A DNA stretch of 7,621 nucleotides from Candidatus Zipacnadia bacterium (GCA_029820875.1 JALGUK010000091.1:1-7621), one strand, 5' to 3'; positions 1 to 6,403 are shown, numbered from the stretch's first letter. Translations and numbers: made by a program. The notes: generated by a model from the letters alone, not told the origin.

Positions 1-177
1 ACCGAACTGCTATATGTGGTGAACCACAAGCCGGAGTCCGTCCAGAGCTGGCTGTGGCTGGGACGAGTGTATGAGGCAATGAGTCAGCCCAAGCAGGCGC
101 GTGCTGCATACGAGAAGGTCGTTGAACTGGATAGTAACAATTCCCAGGCCAGGGAAGCGCTGTCGGCACTCTATGAG
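1..177 (+). other. TPR region (end of a tetratricopeptide array)
   Basis: One full TPR covers codons 14-47, with W at consensus position 4, LG at 7-8, Y at 11, A at 20 and Y at 24. Codons 1-13 fit helix B of the preceding repeat, with P11 at consensus position 32. Codons 48-58 fit helix A of a following, incomplete repeat. The array therefore extends upstream of the window. TPRs are protein-interaction scaffolds, so the missing N-terminus probably carries more repeats, and possibly another domain that cannot be seen here. Confidence 0.85.
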
Positions 178-3100
178 CCGCCCGAGCCTGTGCGTGAGGA
201 GCTCAAGCCGCGGTTCATCGGCCTGAAGTTTGAGGGTATTGATGTCCCATTGGATGACGTGCGCATCCGCAGCGACCATCTCTATGACTATACCTTCACC
301 GAAGCTGCGTCCGACTGGATTACGGAAACGGGGCACTGGGCGATTGTCAGCCGTTGGGCCTGCACTCCGGAGTGGACCTGGTTCGGCGGTATGAGCGACT
401 TGGCCGCGGTCACATGGAACAAGCGCGAATTCGCAGGCGATATCACCGTTGATGCCTACATGAGCTTCTGGCACGGCATCGGACCGCTCAACGGCTACAA
501 GACTCCGAGCAACCTCAATATTACCATTTGCGGCGACGGACGGAATCTCGACAGCGGCTACAGTTTCATCGTCGGAGGCTGGCACAACGAATGGACGCGG
601 ATTCTGCGCAAGGGCAAGGTCGTTGCCGAGACCAACTCCATTGATGCGTTGTTACCGTCCATGGCCGACAGCTTCCCGGGGTCTCTTGAGCTTCACCACA
701 AGTGGTGGAACATCAATATACGCAAGCGCGGCGGCCACTTGCAGCTATTCCTGGACAAGAAACTGGTGCTTGAGTATGACGATCCGCAGCCGCTGGAGCA
801 GGGACGCATCGCCTTGTGGACGTTTGACAACGGCATAGTCATACCCAGGGTGAAAATCTACTACGAGCACGAGGTGACGAGCCGCGAACCTGTCACCTAT
901 GTGACCGAGCCGGTTCGTCCGGACAAAGAGATGCCGATTCTCAGGCTCTCGTCGCCCACACATCCGTGTGTTTTGAATGACTTCGAAAGCGACGCAGGCG
1001 GTACGTTCGGGGCTGTGGTGCTTAAGGCCGCTTTCGATGCCGCAGAGCTTCCCCATCTGAGCTTCGACTACCGCGTTCCTGAACAGGCGCGAGTCAACTT
1101 CTTCGTGCAGTCCGGAGGGAAGCTGTGGGAACTGGTGTTCACGGCCCCTGATGCACGCAGTCCGGCCGCGTTGCCGCTCGGGAGAATCGAGGGAGTTGTC
1201 GCGGACGACCGGTGGCATCATGCCGAAGTGAACCTGCTGGGCTTGTTGCAGCAGAAGCAGCCGAATGCCAGGAGCTTCCCCGTCAGCGGGATTTTCGTGG
1301 GAGTTCTCAGCAACGAGGACTACCTGCAAGCGGGCTTTGGAGGTAATCCTGCGCTGTGCACCTGGTATGTAGATAATTTCATGCTGTCGGGCGGAGGGGG
1401 GAGTGACGCCACCATTAAGTGGGTAAACGCAACTGGGGTCCCTGCCACAGCATACAGTTTCAAGGTCAGCGATAACCCGCTTACAGAGGCCGACAAGACC
1501 CCGGAGGGTTCTCAAGACACCGTGGCGCTCTCGGGGCTTGCGCCGGGCGTCCATTATTTTCATGTACGCGCTCGGGCTGCAGACGGTCGATGGTGCCCGA
1601 CCGCACATTACCGCGTGTTTGTGGACACCGCGGGGCCGATTGTCACCGATTTGACGCCTGCCCCTGGCAGCAAAGCCAGCGGGGAGCTGATTGCCGCGAG
1701 GATTGTTGACGATGGCGCCGGCGTGGACCTTGACAGCCTGGGCATGATGGTCAATGGTAAGAAGTATGCTCTTGGTTCTCCCGGACTTTCCTACGATCCA
1801 GAGCGAAATCTGTTGAAGTTCGATCCAGCGGCGGCGGGTCAGATTTTCAAGGACGGTCAAAAGGTGGTTGTGTCCATAGATTCGGTTGCGGACCGGCTCG
1901 GGAACGTGACTTCCCCCGGCCCTCGGTGGTCATTCGAGGTCAGTCACGCATTGGACAAGACCCCGCCGCCTCCCCCGAAGGTTCTCGTTGGGAGTGGTGA
2001 TGACGTCGTTGCTGGCTCCCTGTGCGACGGCACGTTCGAGAACGGACTCGATGAGTGGGCTAATTACGGCGGTGGGCAGGGGGCACTGGTATCACAGGAT
2101 GCTCGCACGGCGGCCTCCGGCAGATACAGTTTGAGGTTGACCAATGATAATTTCGGCGGTGGTTTTGGAGCCTATGTGCGTAAGTCCCCGTTCGACGCGG
2201 GCAAGTACCGCCTCGTCAGCTTCGATTATCGGATGGGCAAGCAAATCCGCGCCGACTTTGAGGTGTACGTCAATGGGCGGTGGCACACCATCGCATTTGC
2301 CGACGTGAACAACACTCAGTTCGGGCCGCCCATCGGGAGTGCCGGGAAGCCGGTTAGAGACGGCAAGTGGCACCACGTGGAGTTTGACCTGTACCGATTG
2401 CTGGCGCAGGAAAACCCGAAAGCCCCAGGATACCTGGTCAAACACTTTATATTGCAGGACGGAACATCCAACGGATGGCGGGGCACCGCCAGAGGCGCAT
2501 CCTACAACATTGACAACTTCACAATCATTCCGGTCGTCTCGTCCCAGGGAGGCCTGAAGCTGACACTCGACTGTAATGATGTCAGCGGTGTTGATGCCTT
2601 CAACTGCATCGTTGACACATCCCCGAACACCGCCGTGCCTGCGGAACCGAGGTTCACCGACAAGCAGGTTACGCTTGCGCCGGTCCCCAGCGGCCAGGTC
2701 TACGTGCATGTCCGGGCGCGGGACGGTGCTGGAAACTGGAGCGAGACCACCCATCAGAGGCTATTTCTTGACGCCGACAGCCCTGTCGTGAGTCAGTATC
2801 GGCCTGCCGATGGCGTCAAGGCTGCTCAAAGTGAGATTGTTGTACCGCTGCGCGATACCGGTATAGCGGGCGTGGACCCGGGAAGCATTGTGCTTGTGGT
2901 TGCCGGGAAGCCGTACACAGTTCAGAACGCAGGCCTCAAGTACGACTCCCGAGCGGGGGTTCTCACGTGGAACTGCGAGAAGGTTGCGCCGAAGCCTGTA
3001 GTATTTCAGGACGGGCAGACAATCACCGTGGAGCTGAAGTCGGCCAATGATTACGCTGGCAATGCCGTGGATGCAAAGCCGCGGTGGAGCTGGGTAATGG

Positions 3101-3888
3101 ACTACTCACAGGACCAAGTGCCGCCGGTTATAGCACGCTTGCAGTCGGACACCCATCCGGCGCTGCCGGTTGACACGTTCGAAAACGACCTCGGAGAGTG
3201 GAAGTCGTATGGGAAAGCCGGTGGAGTCGTCGAGCGGGATGAAACCACGGCCGCCAGCGGTCGGGCCAGCGTTCGTATTCGCAATTCGCGAGCCGGCGGA
3301 GCGATGAGTTGTTATGTCCGCCAGACCCCCTTCGATGCGGCGAAGTACCCGATTGTCGCATTCGACTATAAGATTGGGCCTGGGGTCCATGTGGACTTCA
3401 CCGCCCTTTGCAGCGGCACGTGGGCGAACATCCGCTTCACGGACAACGACGGGAACGTGCACGGGATAGTGCCCAATGTCCGTGCAGATAATCAATGGCA
3501 CCACGCTGAGTTCAATCTACTCGAGGTGCTGAGGCGTGCAATCAGACGCCCCAGCAGCTTCCGCGTTACCACGTTGCTCATGACGGACCGGCGCAAGCTG
3601 ACCAACTCGGCAAATGCCATGTTCAACATTGATAACTTCGTCATCGCGCGGCCTGGTGGTCCAAAGGCTGCACTCGCCTGGCGTGCGACCGACACAACGG
3701 GGATTGTGGACTACAGCTACGCACTCAATGATGATGCCGCTTACGTTCCCGATGAACAGGGGGAGGGACTGCGCACCCAGGCGGTGTTCAACGGCCTTGC
3801 ACCCGGCCTGCACTTCTTCCACCTGCGCGCAAAGGACGGCGCCGGTAACTGGGGTATCCCGATACACTATCCGATTTATGTTAGATAA
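1..3888 (+). CDS. Giant TPR + LamG-like + tandem beta-sandwich protein (5' partial)
   Basis: The reading frame is open from the first base to TAA at 3886-3888, giving 1295 visible residues. The true start lies left of the window, and the GTG at 16 sits inside a TPR, so it is not the start. Numbering from the first visible codon: residues 1-58 are TPR helices (W17, L20, G21, Y24, A33 and Y37 fit the 34-residue consensus). Residues 70-289 look like a LamG/concanavalin-type jelly roll ending in the GRIALWTFDNG strand. Then come A1-B1-C1 (321-651), A2-B2-C2 (674-1038) and A3-B3 (1055-1295). A modules carry WHHAE/WHHVE and end in (N/V)DNF. B modules are Fn3-like with HVRARDGAGNW-type strands. C modules are Ig-like. 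Short linkers separate them (SGGGGSD near 464; TPPPPPK near 654). No catalytic motif is visible. The beta-sandwich tail suggests an exported or surface protein that binds glycans or protein partners, but the export signal would be in the missing N-terminus. Function unknown. Confidence 0.93.
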   Translation, partial: TELLYVVNHKPESVQSWLWLGRVYEAMSQPKQARAAYEKVVELDSNNSQAREALSALYEPPEPVREELKPRFIGLKFEGIDVPLDDVRIRSDHLYDYTFTEAASDWITETGHWAIVSRWACTPEWTWFGGMSDLAAVTWNKREFAGDITVDAYMSFWHGIGPLNGYKTPSNLNITICGDGRNLDSGYSFIVGGWHNEWTRILRKGKVVAETNSIDALLPSMADSFPGSLELHHKWWNINIRKRGGHLQLFLDKKLVLEYDDPQPLEQGRIALWTFDNGIVIPRVKIYYEHEVTSREPVTYVTEPVRPDKEMPILRLSSPTHPCVLNDFESDAGGTFGAVVLKAAFDAAELPHLSFDYRVPEQARVNFFVQSGGKLWELVFTAPDARSPAALPLGRIEGVVADDRWHHAEVNLLGLLQQKQPNARSFPVSGIFVGVLSNEDYLQAGFGGNPALCTWYVDNFMLSGGGGSDATIKWVNATGVPATAYSFKVSDNPLTEADKTPEGSQDTVALSGLAPGVHYFHVRARAADGRWCPTAHYRVFVDTAGPIVTDLTPAPGSKASGELIAARIVDDGAGVDLDSLGMMVNGKKYALGSPGLSYDPERNLLKFDPAAAGQIFKDGQKVVVSIDSVADRLGNVTSPGPRWSFEVSHALDKTPPPPPKVLVGSGDDVVAGSLCDGTFENGLDEWANYGGGQGALVSQDARTAASGRYSLRLTNDNFGGGFGAYVRKSPFDAGKYRLVSFDYRMGKQIRADFEVYVNGRWHTIAFADVNNTQFGPPIGSAGKPVRDGKWHHVEFDLYRLLAQENPKAPGYLVKHFILQDGTSNGWRGTARGASYNIDNFTIIPVVSSQGGLKLTLDCNDVSGVDAFNCIVDTSPNTAVPAEPRFTDKQVTLAPVPSGQVYVHVRARDGAGNWSETTHQRLFLDADSPVVSQYRPADGVKAAQSEIVVPLRDTGIAGVDPGSIVLVVAGKPYTVQNAGLKYDSRAGVLTWNCEKVAPKPVVFQDGQTITVELKSANDYAGNAVDAKPRWSWVMDYSQDQVPPVIARLQSDTHPALPVDTFENDLGEWKSYGKAGGVVERDETTAASGRASVRIRNSRAGGAMSCYVRQTPFDAAKYPIVAFDYKIGPGVHVDFTALCSGTWANIRFTDNDGNVHGIVPNVRADNQWHHAEFNLLEVLRRAIRRPSSFRVTTLLMTDRRKLTNSANAMFNIDNFVIARPGGPKAALAWRATDTTGIVDYSYALNDDAAYVPDEQGEGLRTQAVFNGLAPGLHFFHLRAKDGAGNWGIPIHYPIYVR
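208..867 (+). other. LamG/concanavalin-like beta-sandwich domain
   Basis: Codons 70-289 are rich in aromatic residues and alternate in the way typical of jelly-roll strands. Landmarks are the GHWAIVSRW strand, the GDITVDAYMSFWHG segment, a WWNINIRK strand, a LQLFLDKKLVLEYDD hairpin, and a terminal GRIALWTFDNG...ARV-type strand (here PRVKIYYE). This strand order, especially the ligand-face hairpin followed by G-x-IALWT, is usual in LamG, DUF1080 and other concanavalin-fold domains of environmental bacteria. I cannot assign it to one family by eye. A carbohydrate-binding or structural role is inferred. Confidence 0.6.
961..1953 (+). repeat. Tandem module 1 (A1-B1-C1) within the giant protein
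   Basis: This is protein-level repeat unit 1. A1 (961-1392) has DFES, LSFDYR, DDRWHHAEVNLL and WYVDNF. B1 (1405-1626) has LSGLAPGVHYFHVRARAADGRW. C1 (1627-1953) runs from AGPIVTDLTPAPG through DDGAGVDLDSL to RWSFEVS. A1 is about 35 residues shorter than A2 and A3 between its DFE motif and SFDYR: the segment with the W-x-x-YG and TAASGR motifs is absent. B1 has ADGRW where the other B modules have AGNW. Module 1 is therefore the most divergent copy. Confidence 0.8.
2020..3114 (+). repeat. Tandem module 2 (A2-B2-C2) within the giant protein
   Basis: This is protein-level repeat unit 2 and the most complete copy. A2 (2020-2535) contains TFENGLDEW, TAASGR, YVRKSPFDAGKY, VSFDYR, GKWHHVEFDLYRLL and YNIDNF. 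B2 (2551-2772) contains VHVRARDGAGNWSETTHQRL. C2 (2773-3114) contains SPVVSQYRPADG, VPLRDTGIAGVDPGSI and RWSWVMD. The phenylalanine of the FE(S/N) motif recurs at 982, 2035 and 3178, giving periods of 1053 and 1143 bp. The repeats are clear in protein but diverged in DNA, which argues for old duplication. Confidence 0.82.
3163..3885 (+). repeat. Tandem module 3 (A3-B3; C absent) within the giant protein
   Basis: This is protein-level repeat unit 3. A3 (3163-3651) contains DTFENDLGEWKSYG, TAASGR, CYVRQTPFDAAKY, VAFDYK, NQWHHAEFNLLEVLR and FNIDNF. B3 (3664-3885) contains FNGLAPGLHFFHLRAKDGAGNWG and ends in the strand IHYPIYVR, directly followed by TAA. The Ig-like C module that follows B in units 1 and 2 is missing. 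The chain therefore ends cleanly on a finished beta-sandwich rather than looking truncated. There is no C-terminal anchor, PEP-CTERM, LPXTG or Por-type sorting tail. Confidence 0.8.
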
Positions 3889-5220
3889 TCAGGCTCTCTG
3901 TGCCGCCAAAGCGCTCAACAATTCGGCGGCTGTCTGCGAGACCATTTCTCCTGTCCCGGGCTGCAGAGGAAGCGTCCCGTAGTATTTAATCGAATGCAGC
4001 GGCTCATAACCGCCTTCATCGAAGACCTCTTTGGGCCAGATGTACCCCGAACAACCGTTGGTGTAGCCGAATACGAGCGTCGGGTCAAATGCAGATTGCT
4101 CTTGGATGGCCTGCGCTATCTCGATAAACACCTCCCCTGACAGAGCCACAATCGCCGCATCGCCGATAGCGAATGCCTGGATGTCGAAGGGAACCGGTGG
4201 CCCCGTTGCGCCCTCGCGGGCGAGGCTGGTGACCCACTCCGCCCAGTCAAGCAGGCCCCGGTGCATCATCAAAACGCCCTCGCGCGCCCCCTCTGCCTTC
4301 GCCTTTTCCAGGTTCTCACGGTGCACAGCCGCCTCCGCCTCAATTTCTTCCAGAGGCGGTGGGTTCTGTGTCGGCAGTTCAATCGTCTTGGCAAGCGCCC
4401 GCAGCCGCACATCAGCCGATGTCTTGATTGCCTCGGCTGTGGCGACGGCGGCGCCGCCGAGGATTGTCCCCAGGCGACGGACGTCCTCGAACGTGCCTCC
4501 GACCGGGTCGCTGTTGATATTGCCGCAGCATCCCTGGGCGAACATCGCTATCGCCCCAGGCTCCACCTGCTCGATGACCCGCTGAGCGGCACCCGGGTAG
4601 TCGGCGGAGATGAGCAGATTGCTGCTGCCGAGGGTCACTGCGTGTGCGGCGTGGTTGAACAGGATGACTTGCGGATGGGGAGCGTCAAAATCCACGCGCA
4701 GCACATACACATGCGGGTCAATCGGCCCCTGCGGGTTACGCCCGAGCTTCATACCCTCGCCAGCCCTCTGGCGGCGGTTGATGCCGATCCGGACTGGCCC
4801 GATGCCGAAGCCGAGCTTCGCCGGCTGGCGAGACTCGTATGCCACGCGCACCAACCCCGCCACCTTGCGAGTGAGCACCTCGAGGTAAGCCGCATCAGGC
4901 GCGCCCATTGCGTGAAGGCGTGCGGTGACCGGGCCGGAGTGGGTATGGCTTGCGGTCAACATTACGTGCTCGGGCGGAAGACCGATCTGGGTCTGAATCA
5001 TCTCCCGAATTTCACTGACCATGTTCTTGCGGAATGATATAAGGTCGCTGGTTACCAGCGCCAGCACCGTGTCAGCGTCGTCCAGGACAAGCGCCTTCGC
5101 GTGCAATTCGTCGTGGACCCCGATTGCGCCCGTGGGGCGGCCCGCAAACCCGCAAAGCCACGTTCCGACAGGTGGTGTGATGTTGGCCGTCGAGACCCCG
5201 GCAAGAAGATGGGCTGCCAT
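3889..5220 (-). CDS. Neutral/alkaline ceramidase N-domain-like hydrolase, compact, no signal peptide
   Basis: This is a 443-aa protein read from ATG (5220-5218) to TGA (3891-3889). It matches the neutral/alkaline non-lysosomal ceramidase N-terminal domain family (PF04734 type), zinc amidohydrolases that cleave N-acyl amides such as ceramide. Visible landmarks are GVSTANITPPVG at 8-19, SHTHSGP at 91-97 (candidate Zn ligands H92/H94), a GINRR...LGRNPQGPID block at 146-168, FNHAAHAVTLG at 188-198 (H190/H193), SADYPG at 205-210 and AQGCCGNIN at 228-236. Near the C-terminus, GEVFIEI and GGYEP correspond to the usual distal Glu and Tyr ligand region. Classical secreted ceramidases are much longer, with an Ig-like C-terminal domain. 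This one has only the catalytic domain and no signal peptide, so it is probably cytoplasmic, and its real substrate may not be ceramide. The start is supported by GAGGTGA six bases upstream. The gene runs convergently against the giant gene with no gap. Confidence 0.88.
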   Translation of the reverse strand: MAAHLLAGVSTANITPPVGTWLCGFAGRPTGAIGVHDELHAKALVLDDADTVLALVTSDLISFRKNMVSEIREMIQTQIGLPPEHVMLTASHTHSGPVTARLHAMGAPDAAYLEVLTRKVAGLVRVAYESRQPAKLGFGIGPVRIGINRRQRAGEGMKLGRNPQGPIDPHVYVLRVDFDAPHPQVILFNHAAHAVTLGSSNLLISADYPGAAQRVIEQVEPGAIAMFAQGCCGNINSDPVGGTFEDVRRLGTILGGAAVATAEAIKTSADVRLRALAKTIELPTQNPPPLEEIEAEAAVHRENLEKAKAEGAREGVLMMHRGLLDWAEWVTSLAREGATGPPVPFDIQAFAIGDAAIVALSGEVFIEIAQAIQEQSAFDPTLVFGYTNGCSGYIWPKEVFDEGGYEPLHSIKYYGTLPLQPGTGEMVSQTAAELLSALAAQRA

Positions 5221-5226
5221 GCTCGG

Positions 5227-5234
5227 TCACCTCA
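5227..5234 (-). promoter_or_regulatory. Ribosome-binding site of the ceramidase-like gene
   Basis: On the minus strand this reads TGAGGTGA, a good match to the anti-Shine-Dalgarno target, with six bases before the ATG at 5220. It fixes that ATG as the start. Its last three bases (TGA, 5229-5227) are also the stop codon of the possible upstream leader ORF. Confidence 0.7.
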
Positions 5235-5271
5235 TTCGGTTGAGTTTGATGTTACGATTCCCCTTGGACAT
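5227..5271 (-). CDS. Possible 14-codon leader ORF upstream of the ceramidase-like gene
   Basis: On the minus strand, ATG at 5271-5269 opens a 14-codon frame encoding MSKGNRNIKLNRMR, ended by TGA at 5229-5227. It is preceded by AAGGTGAGG (5282-5274), a plausible ribosome-binding site. The peptide is basic (K/R/N-rich). Its stop lies within the downstream gene's ribosome-binding site, and it is in the same frame as that gene, only two codons (CCG AGC) before its ATG. This arrangement would permit translational coupling. It could equally be a chance ORF or the relic of a longer N-terminus closed by a stop codon. Confidence 0.25.
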   Translation of the reverse strand: MSKGNRNIKLNRMR

Positions 5272-5353
5272 CGCCTCACCTTGCCGCAGCGAAAGGTTCA
5301 TGAGACGAGGACTTGAAAGCGCCGGGCTCGAATAACTGCTGCATGTTGACGAG

Positions 5354-5362
5354 AAGGAGGTG
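5354..5362 (+). promoter_or_regulatory. Ribosome-binding site deciding the GTG start of the alcohol dehydrogenase
   Basis: AAGGAGGTG is a near-perfect Shine-Dalgarno sequence. Its GGAGG core ends seven bases before the GTG at 5368, ideal spacing, whereas the in-frame ATG at 5377 would be 16 bases away. The GTG start also restores the conserved MKAMVL N-terminus of zinc alcohol dehydrogenases. Confidence 0.85.
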
Positions 5363-5367
5363 TAAGT

Positions 5368-6366
5368 GTGAAAGCGATGGTGCTTGAGAAGACAGGACCG
5401 GCGGAGGACAATCCCCTGACTCTGCGGGAGCTCCCCGACCCGCACCCTGCCGCAGGCGAGGTGCGACTGCGTATCCGTGTCTGCGGAGTATGCCACACGG
5501 ATCTTCATGTTATCGAAGGTGACCTTGCCCTCCCAAAGCTTCCGCTGATTCCCGGACATGAGATTATCGGTGTGGTTGATGAGGTCGGGGAGGGGACAAA
5601 AAGGTTCCGTGAGGGCGACACAGCGGGCGCAGCGTGGCTGTACTCCACCTGCGGGAATTGCGGCTTCTGCAAGCGGGGACAGGAGAATCTCTGCCAAAGC
5701 GCCCGCTTTACCGGTTACTCCGCTGACGGCGGATTCGCCGAGTATTTCGTGGTCCCGGAGGCGTTCGCCTACCGTGTCCCCCAGGGATTTGACAACGCGG
5801 AGGCCGCGCCGCTGATGTGCGCGGGGATTATAGGGTTCCGCGCGTTGCGGTTGAGCGATATTAAGCCTGGGCGAAGGCTGGGCCTTTACGGTTTTGGGGC
5901 ATCAGCCCACATCGCCATCCAAGTAGCACGCCACTGGGGCTGCGAGGTCTTCGTCTTCACCAGGAGCCAGGAGCATCGGCGTCTCGCGAAGCAGTTGGGC
6001 GCAGCGTGGGTTGGTGGTGCCGAAGACGAGCCGCCCGCTAAGCTTGACAGCGCGATCATCTTCGCCCCGGCGGGGCCACTGGTGCCAGCAGCGCTGCGCG
6101 TGCTCGAGAAGGGCGGCACACTGGCCCTCGCCGGCATTCACATGAGCCCGATTCCGGAGATGCCCTATGAACTGCTTTACGGTGAACGCACGATTCGCAG
6201 CGTCGCTAACAGCACCCGAACAGACGGCGAGGAACTTCTGGCCCTCGCGGCCGAGATTCCTGTTCGTACCGAGGTGGAGACGTTCCGATTGGAGGATGCA
6301 AACCGCGTCCTGCAGCTTCTGAAGCACAGCCGATTGCGGGCGGCCGGGGTGCTTCAGGTAGCTTGA
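5368..6366 (+). CDS. Zinc-dependent alcohol dehydrogenase (AdhP/TIGR02822-like)
   Basis: This 332-aa cytoplasmic medium-chain dehydrogenase is full length for the zinc-binding alcohol dehydrogenase family (COG1064 type), which interconverts alcohols and aldehydes or ketones with NAD(P). Catalytic zinc ligands are visible as C42 (in CGVCHTD), H64-E65 (in PGHEIIG) and C151 (in PLMCAGI). The structural zinc site has all four cysteines, C95, C98, C101 and C109. The Rossmann loop is GFGASAH at 175-181, a pattern characteristic of the TIGR02822 subgroup. The second strand ends in TRS (198-200) rather than an aspartate, which suggests NADP(H) preference; this is inference. The usual GDRVG turn reads GDTAGA here. 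The gene starts with GTG, stops with TGA at 6364-6366, and is followed 52 bp later by the Asp-box protein, with which it is probably co-transcribed. The substrate cannot be read from sequence. Confidence 0.93.
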   Translation: MKAMVLEKTGPAEDNPLTLRELPDPHPAAGEVRLRIRVCGVCHTDLHVIEGDLALPKLPLIPGHEIIGVVDEVGEGTKRFREGDTAGAAWLYSTCGNCGFCKRGQENLCQSARFTGYSADGGFAEYFVVPEAFAYRVPQGFDNAEAAPLMCAGIIGFRALRLSDIKPGRRLGLYGFGASAHIAIQVARHWGCEVFVFTRSQEHRRLAKQLGAAWVGGAEDEPPAKLDSAIIFAPAGPLVPAALRVLEKGGTLALAGIHMSPIPEMPYELLYGERTIRSVANSTRTDGEELLALAAEIPVRTEVETFRLEDANRVLQLLKHSRLRAAGVLQVA

Positions 6367-6387
6367 TGCTGCTTGCTCGATTCGGTT

Positions 6388-6403
6388 TATCGCGACTGCG
6401 ATA
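6388..6403 (+). promoter_or_regulatory. Small inverted repeat in the dehydrogenase / Asp-box intergenic region
   Basis: TATCGC-GACT-GCGATA is a perfect 6-bp inverted repeat around a 4-base spacer, extendable by one G-U pair in RNA. It lies in the 52-bp gap, five bases before the AGGAGGGG ribosome-binding site. No T-run follows, so it is not a convincing intrinsic terminator. It could be an operator half-site pair or an mRNA hairpin that affects stability or translation of the downstream gene. A repeat this short can arise by chance. Confidence 0.3.

Larger units (their letters stand above)
5221..5367. promoter_or_regulatory. Divergent intergenic region, ceramidase-like / alcohol dehydrogenase
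   Basis: These 147 bp lie between two divergently transcribed genes, so both promoters are expected here or, for the leftward gene, within the first part of the neighbouring gene. Boxes resembling sigma-70 elements are present but badly spaced: TTGAAA at 5313-5318 is followed by AATAAC only 12 bases later, and TTGGAC at 5264-5269 has no -10 box 16-18 bases downstream. I cannot place a promoter with confidence. The only firm elements are the two ribosome-binding sites at its edges. Confidence 0.5.

Noticed and set aside
10..585. A 191-codon minus-strand frame at the left edge
   Set aside because: It is antisense to the TPR and LamG-like coding region, with no motifs or start signals of its own.
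745..1860. A 371-codon open frame on the minus strand
   Set aside because: It lies wholly antisense to the giant gene, which has clear domain and repeat structure in its frame. The translation is low-complexity, Arg/His-rich and without recognisable motifs, as expected for a shadow frame in GC-rich coding DNA.
3870..3910. A bidirectional terminator between the convergent genes
   Set aside because: No stem-loop with flanking A/T tracts is present around the abutting stop codons.
4261..5037. A 258-codon plus-strand frame opposite the ceramidase-like gene
   Set aside because: The minus-strand frame has unmistakable family motifs throughout. The plus-strand translation is His/Arg/Ala-rich and shows no family features or ribosome-binding site.
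5297..5317. TTCA-N13-TGAA inverted repeat as an operator in the divergent region
   Set aside because: Half-sites of four bases with a 13-base spacer are expected by chance, and no further symmetry surrounds them.
5313..5336. TTGAAA...AATAAC as a sigma-70 promoter for the dehydrogenase
   Set aside because: The spacer is only 12 bases, far from the 16-18 required, so it was not called as a promoter.
5227..5697. A 156-codon minus-strand frame covering the divergent region and the start of the dehydrogenase
   Set aside because: Most of it is antisense to the conserved N-terminus of the dehydrogenase. Only its last 14 codons, with a separate start and ribosome-binding site, were kept as a low-confidence leader ORF.
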